5,606 nucleotides of DNA. Origin: Firmicutes bacterium CAG:24053_14. GTDB lineage: Bacteria; Bacillota; Clostridia; Oscillospirales; Oscillospiraceae. The translations under genes and the position numbers were made by a program. Below the pieces are notes generated by a model. The model saw only the letters and a program-made list of their open reading frames with translations, was not told the origin of the DNA and did not search any database. This document shows positions 5,453 to 5,606 of this stretch, piece after piece. Every line of letters starts with the position of its first letter. The stretch's first letter is position 1. The stretch covers positions 1-5,606 of the forward strand of contig MNSZ01000012.1 of NCBI GenBank assembly GCA_001916715.1. The letters are read 5' to 3'.

Positions 5453-5606
5453 AGACAAACATCTTTTCGAGCATGGATTTTTTGATATTTTGCAGCTTTT
5501 CTAACTCACGCTGATGAAGGGTGATAAGGTGGTCGAGCTGCTGAAAAAAAGAGCCAATTTGCTGCTGTTCGGCATAATCCTTCGGCATCGTTAGGTTTGT
5601 TTCGAA
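5451..5606 (-). CDS. hsdS: Type I restriction enzyme specificity subunit HsdS, 3' end (partial)
   Basis: The last 51 codons of an HsdS gene enter from the right edge. The frame reads YAEQQQIGSFFQQLDHLIT (11-29 of the visible part), then LHQR, then the standard C-terminal helix RELEKLQNIKKSMLEKMFV and a TAA stop. This is the typical end of a second target-recognition domain and its conserved spacer helix in Bacillota HsdS proteins. HsdS sets the DNA recognition sequence of the methylase and restriction complex. Unlike the left hsdS cassette, its C-terminus is normal, so this is probably the expressed copy. It contains the right copy of the 30-bp repeat. The 5' part, the first TRD and hsdM are presumably beyond the window. 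Confidence 0.92.
   Translation of the reverse strand, partial: FETNLTMPKDYAEQQQIGSFFQQLDHLITLHQRELEKLQNIKKSMLEKMFV
5508..5537. repeat. 30-bp direct repeat, right copy (within the expressed hsdS)
   Basis: This is identical, in the same orientation, to 153-182, and 5355 bp away from it. It codes for LDHLITLHQR near the HsdS C-terminus. Unequal crossing-over between the copies would excise the DUF3990, middle, NADAR and hsdR genes plus the cassette's TRD, and would give hsdS the foreign tail found at the left; gene conversion could instead exchange hsdS segments. Confidence 0.9.

Noticed and set aside
4781..5458. Longer DUF3990 protein starting at TTG 5458
   Set aside because: It would begin inside hsdS and upstream of the AAGGAG site; the extra eight residues are not part of the family's usual LYHG opening.
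1..5606. hsdS phase variation by DNA inversion
   Set aside because: The shared repeat copies are in the same orientation and I saw no opposite-facing hsdS copy in the window, so simple inversion between these two copies is not possible here.
1..5606. CRISPR array, tRNA, rRNA or insertion sequence
   Set aside because: No regularly spaced repeats, no tRNA-like cloverleaf sequence that I could see, and no transposase frame or terminal inverted repeats; coding sequence fills nearly all of the window.

Overview
The window is a defence-type locus with every convincing gene on the minus strand, so it reads from right (5606) to left (1). The order of transcription is: hsdS 3' end (5606-5451), a DUF3990-type ADP-ribosyltransferase-fold protein (5434-4781), a small acidic protein of unrecognised family (4774-4358), a NADAR-domain protein (4358-3885), a complete type I restriction subunit gene hsdR (3849-709), a strong hairpin terminator (678-648), a start-less hsdS half-cassette (692-39), and the first codons of another gene that leaves the window (46-1).

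The best guess for the organism is a gut-type Clostridia (Bacillota; Oscillospiraceae/Lachnospiraceae-like). The HsdS ends belong to the 'LDHLITLHQR' and 'AWEQRKLG' class common in Bacillota, ribosome-binding sites are strong AGGAGG/AAAGGGG types, and DUF3990 proteins are frequent there. This is inference from style; no marker gene is present. The hsdS half-cassette at the left is visibly more A/T-rich than hsdR.

The main point of interest is what sits inside the restriction operon. Between hsdS and hsdR there is a compact three-gene cassette joined by very short or overlapping junctions: 16 nt from the hsdS stop to the DUF3990 start, 6 nt to the next start, then a 1-nt TAATG overlap into NADAR, then 35 nt to hsdR. 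DUF3990 belongs to the ADP-ribosyltransferase-fold proteins, and NADAR domains are known to remove ADP-ribose from guanine (antitoxin of the DarT1-NADAR system). The natural hypothesis is an ADP-ribosylation writer/eraser pair, probably toxin-antitoxin-like, carried as cargo inside a type I restriction-modification operon, with the 138-aa middle protein as a possible antitoxin, adaptor or regulator.

The second point is hsdS plasticity. The expressed hsdS and the silent hsdS half-cassette share an exact 30-bp direct repeat (153-182 and 5508-5537) encoding the same ten residues. This could support recombination that changes the HsdS tail or recognition domain, or that deletes the 5.4 kb between the copies. 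The cassette's homology to HsdS stops at the edge of this repeat and is replaced by an unrelated tail containing a hairpin.
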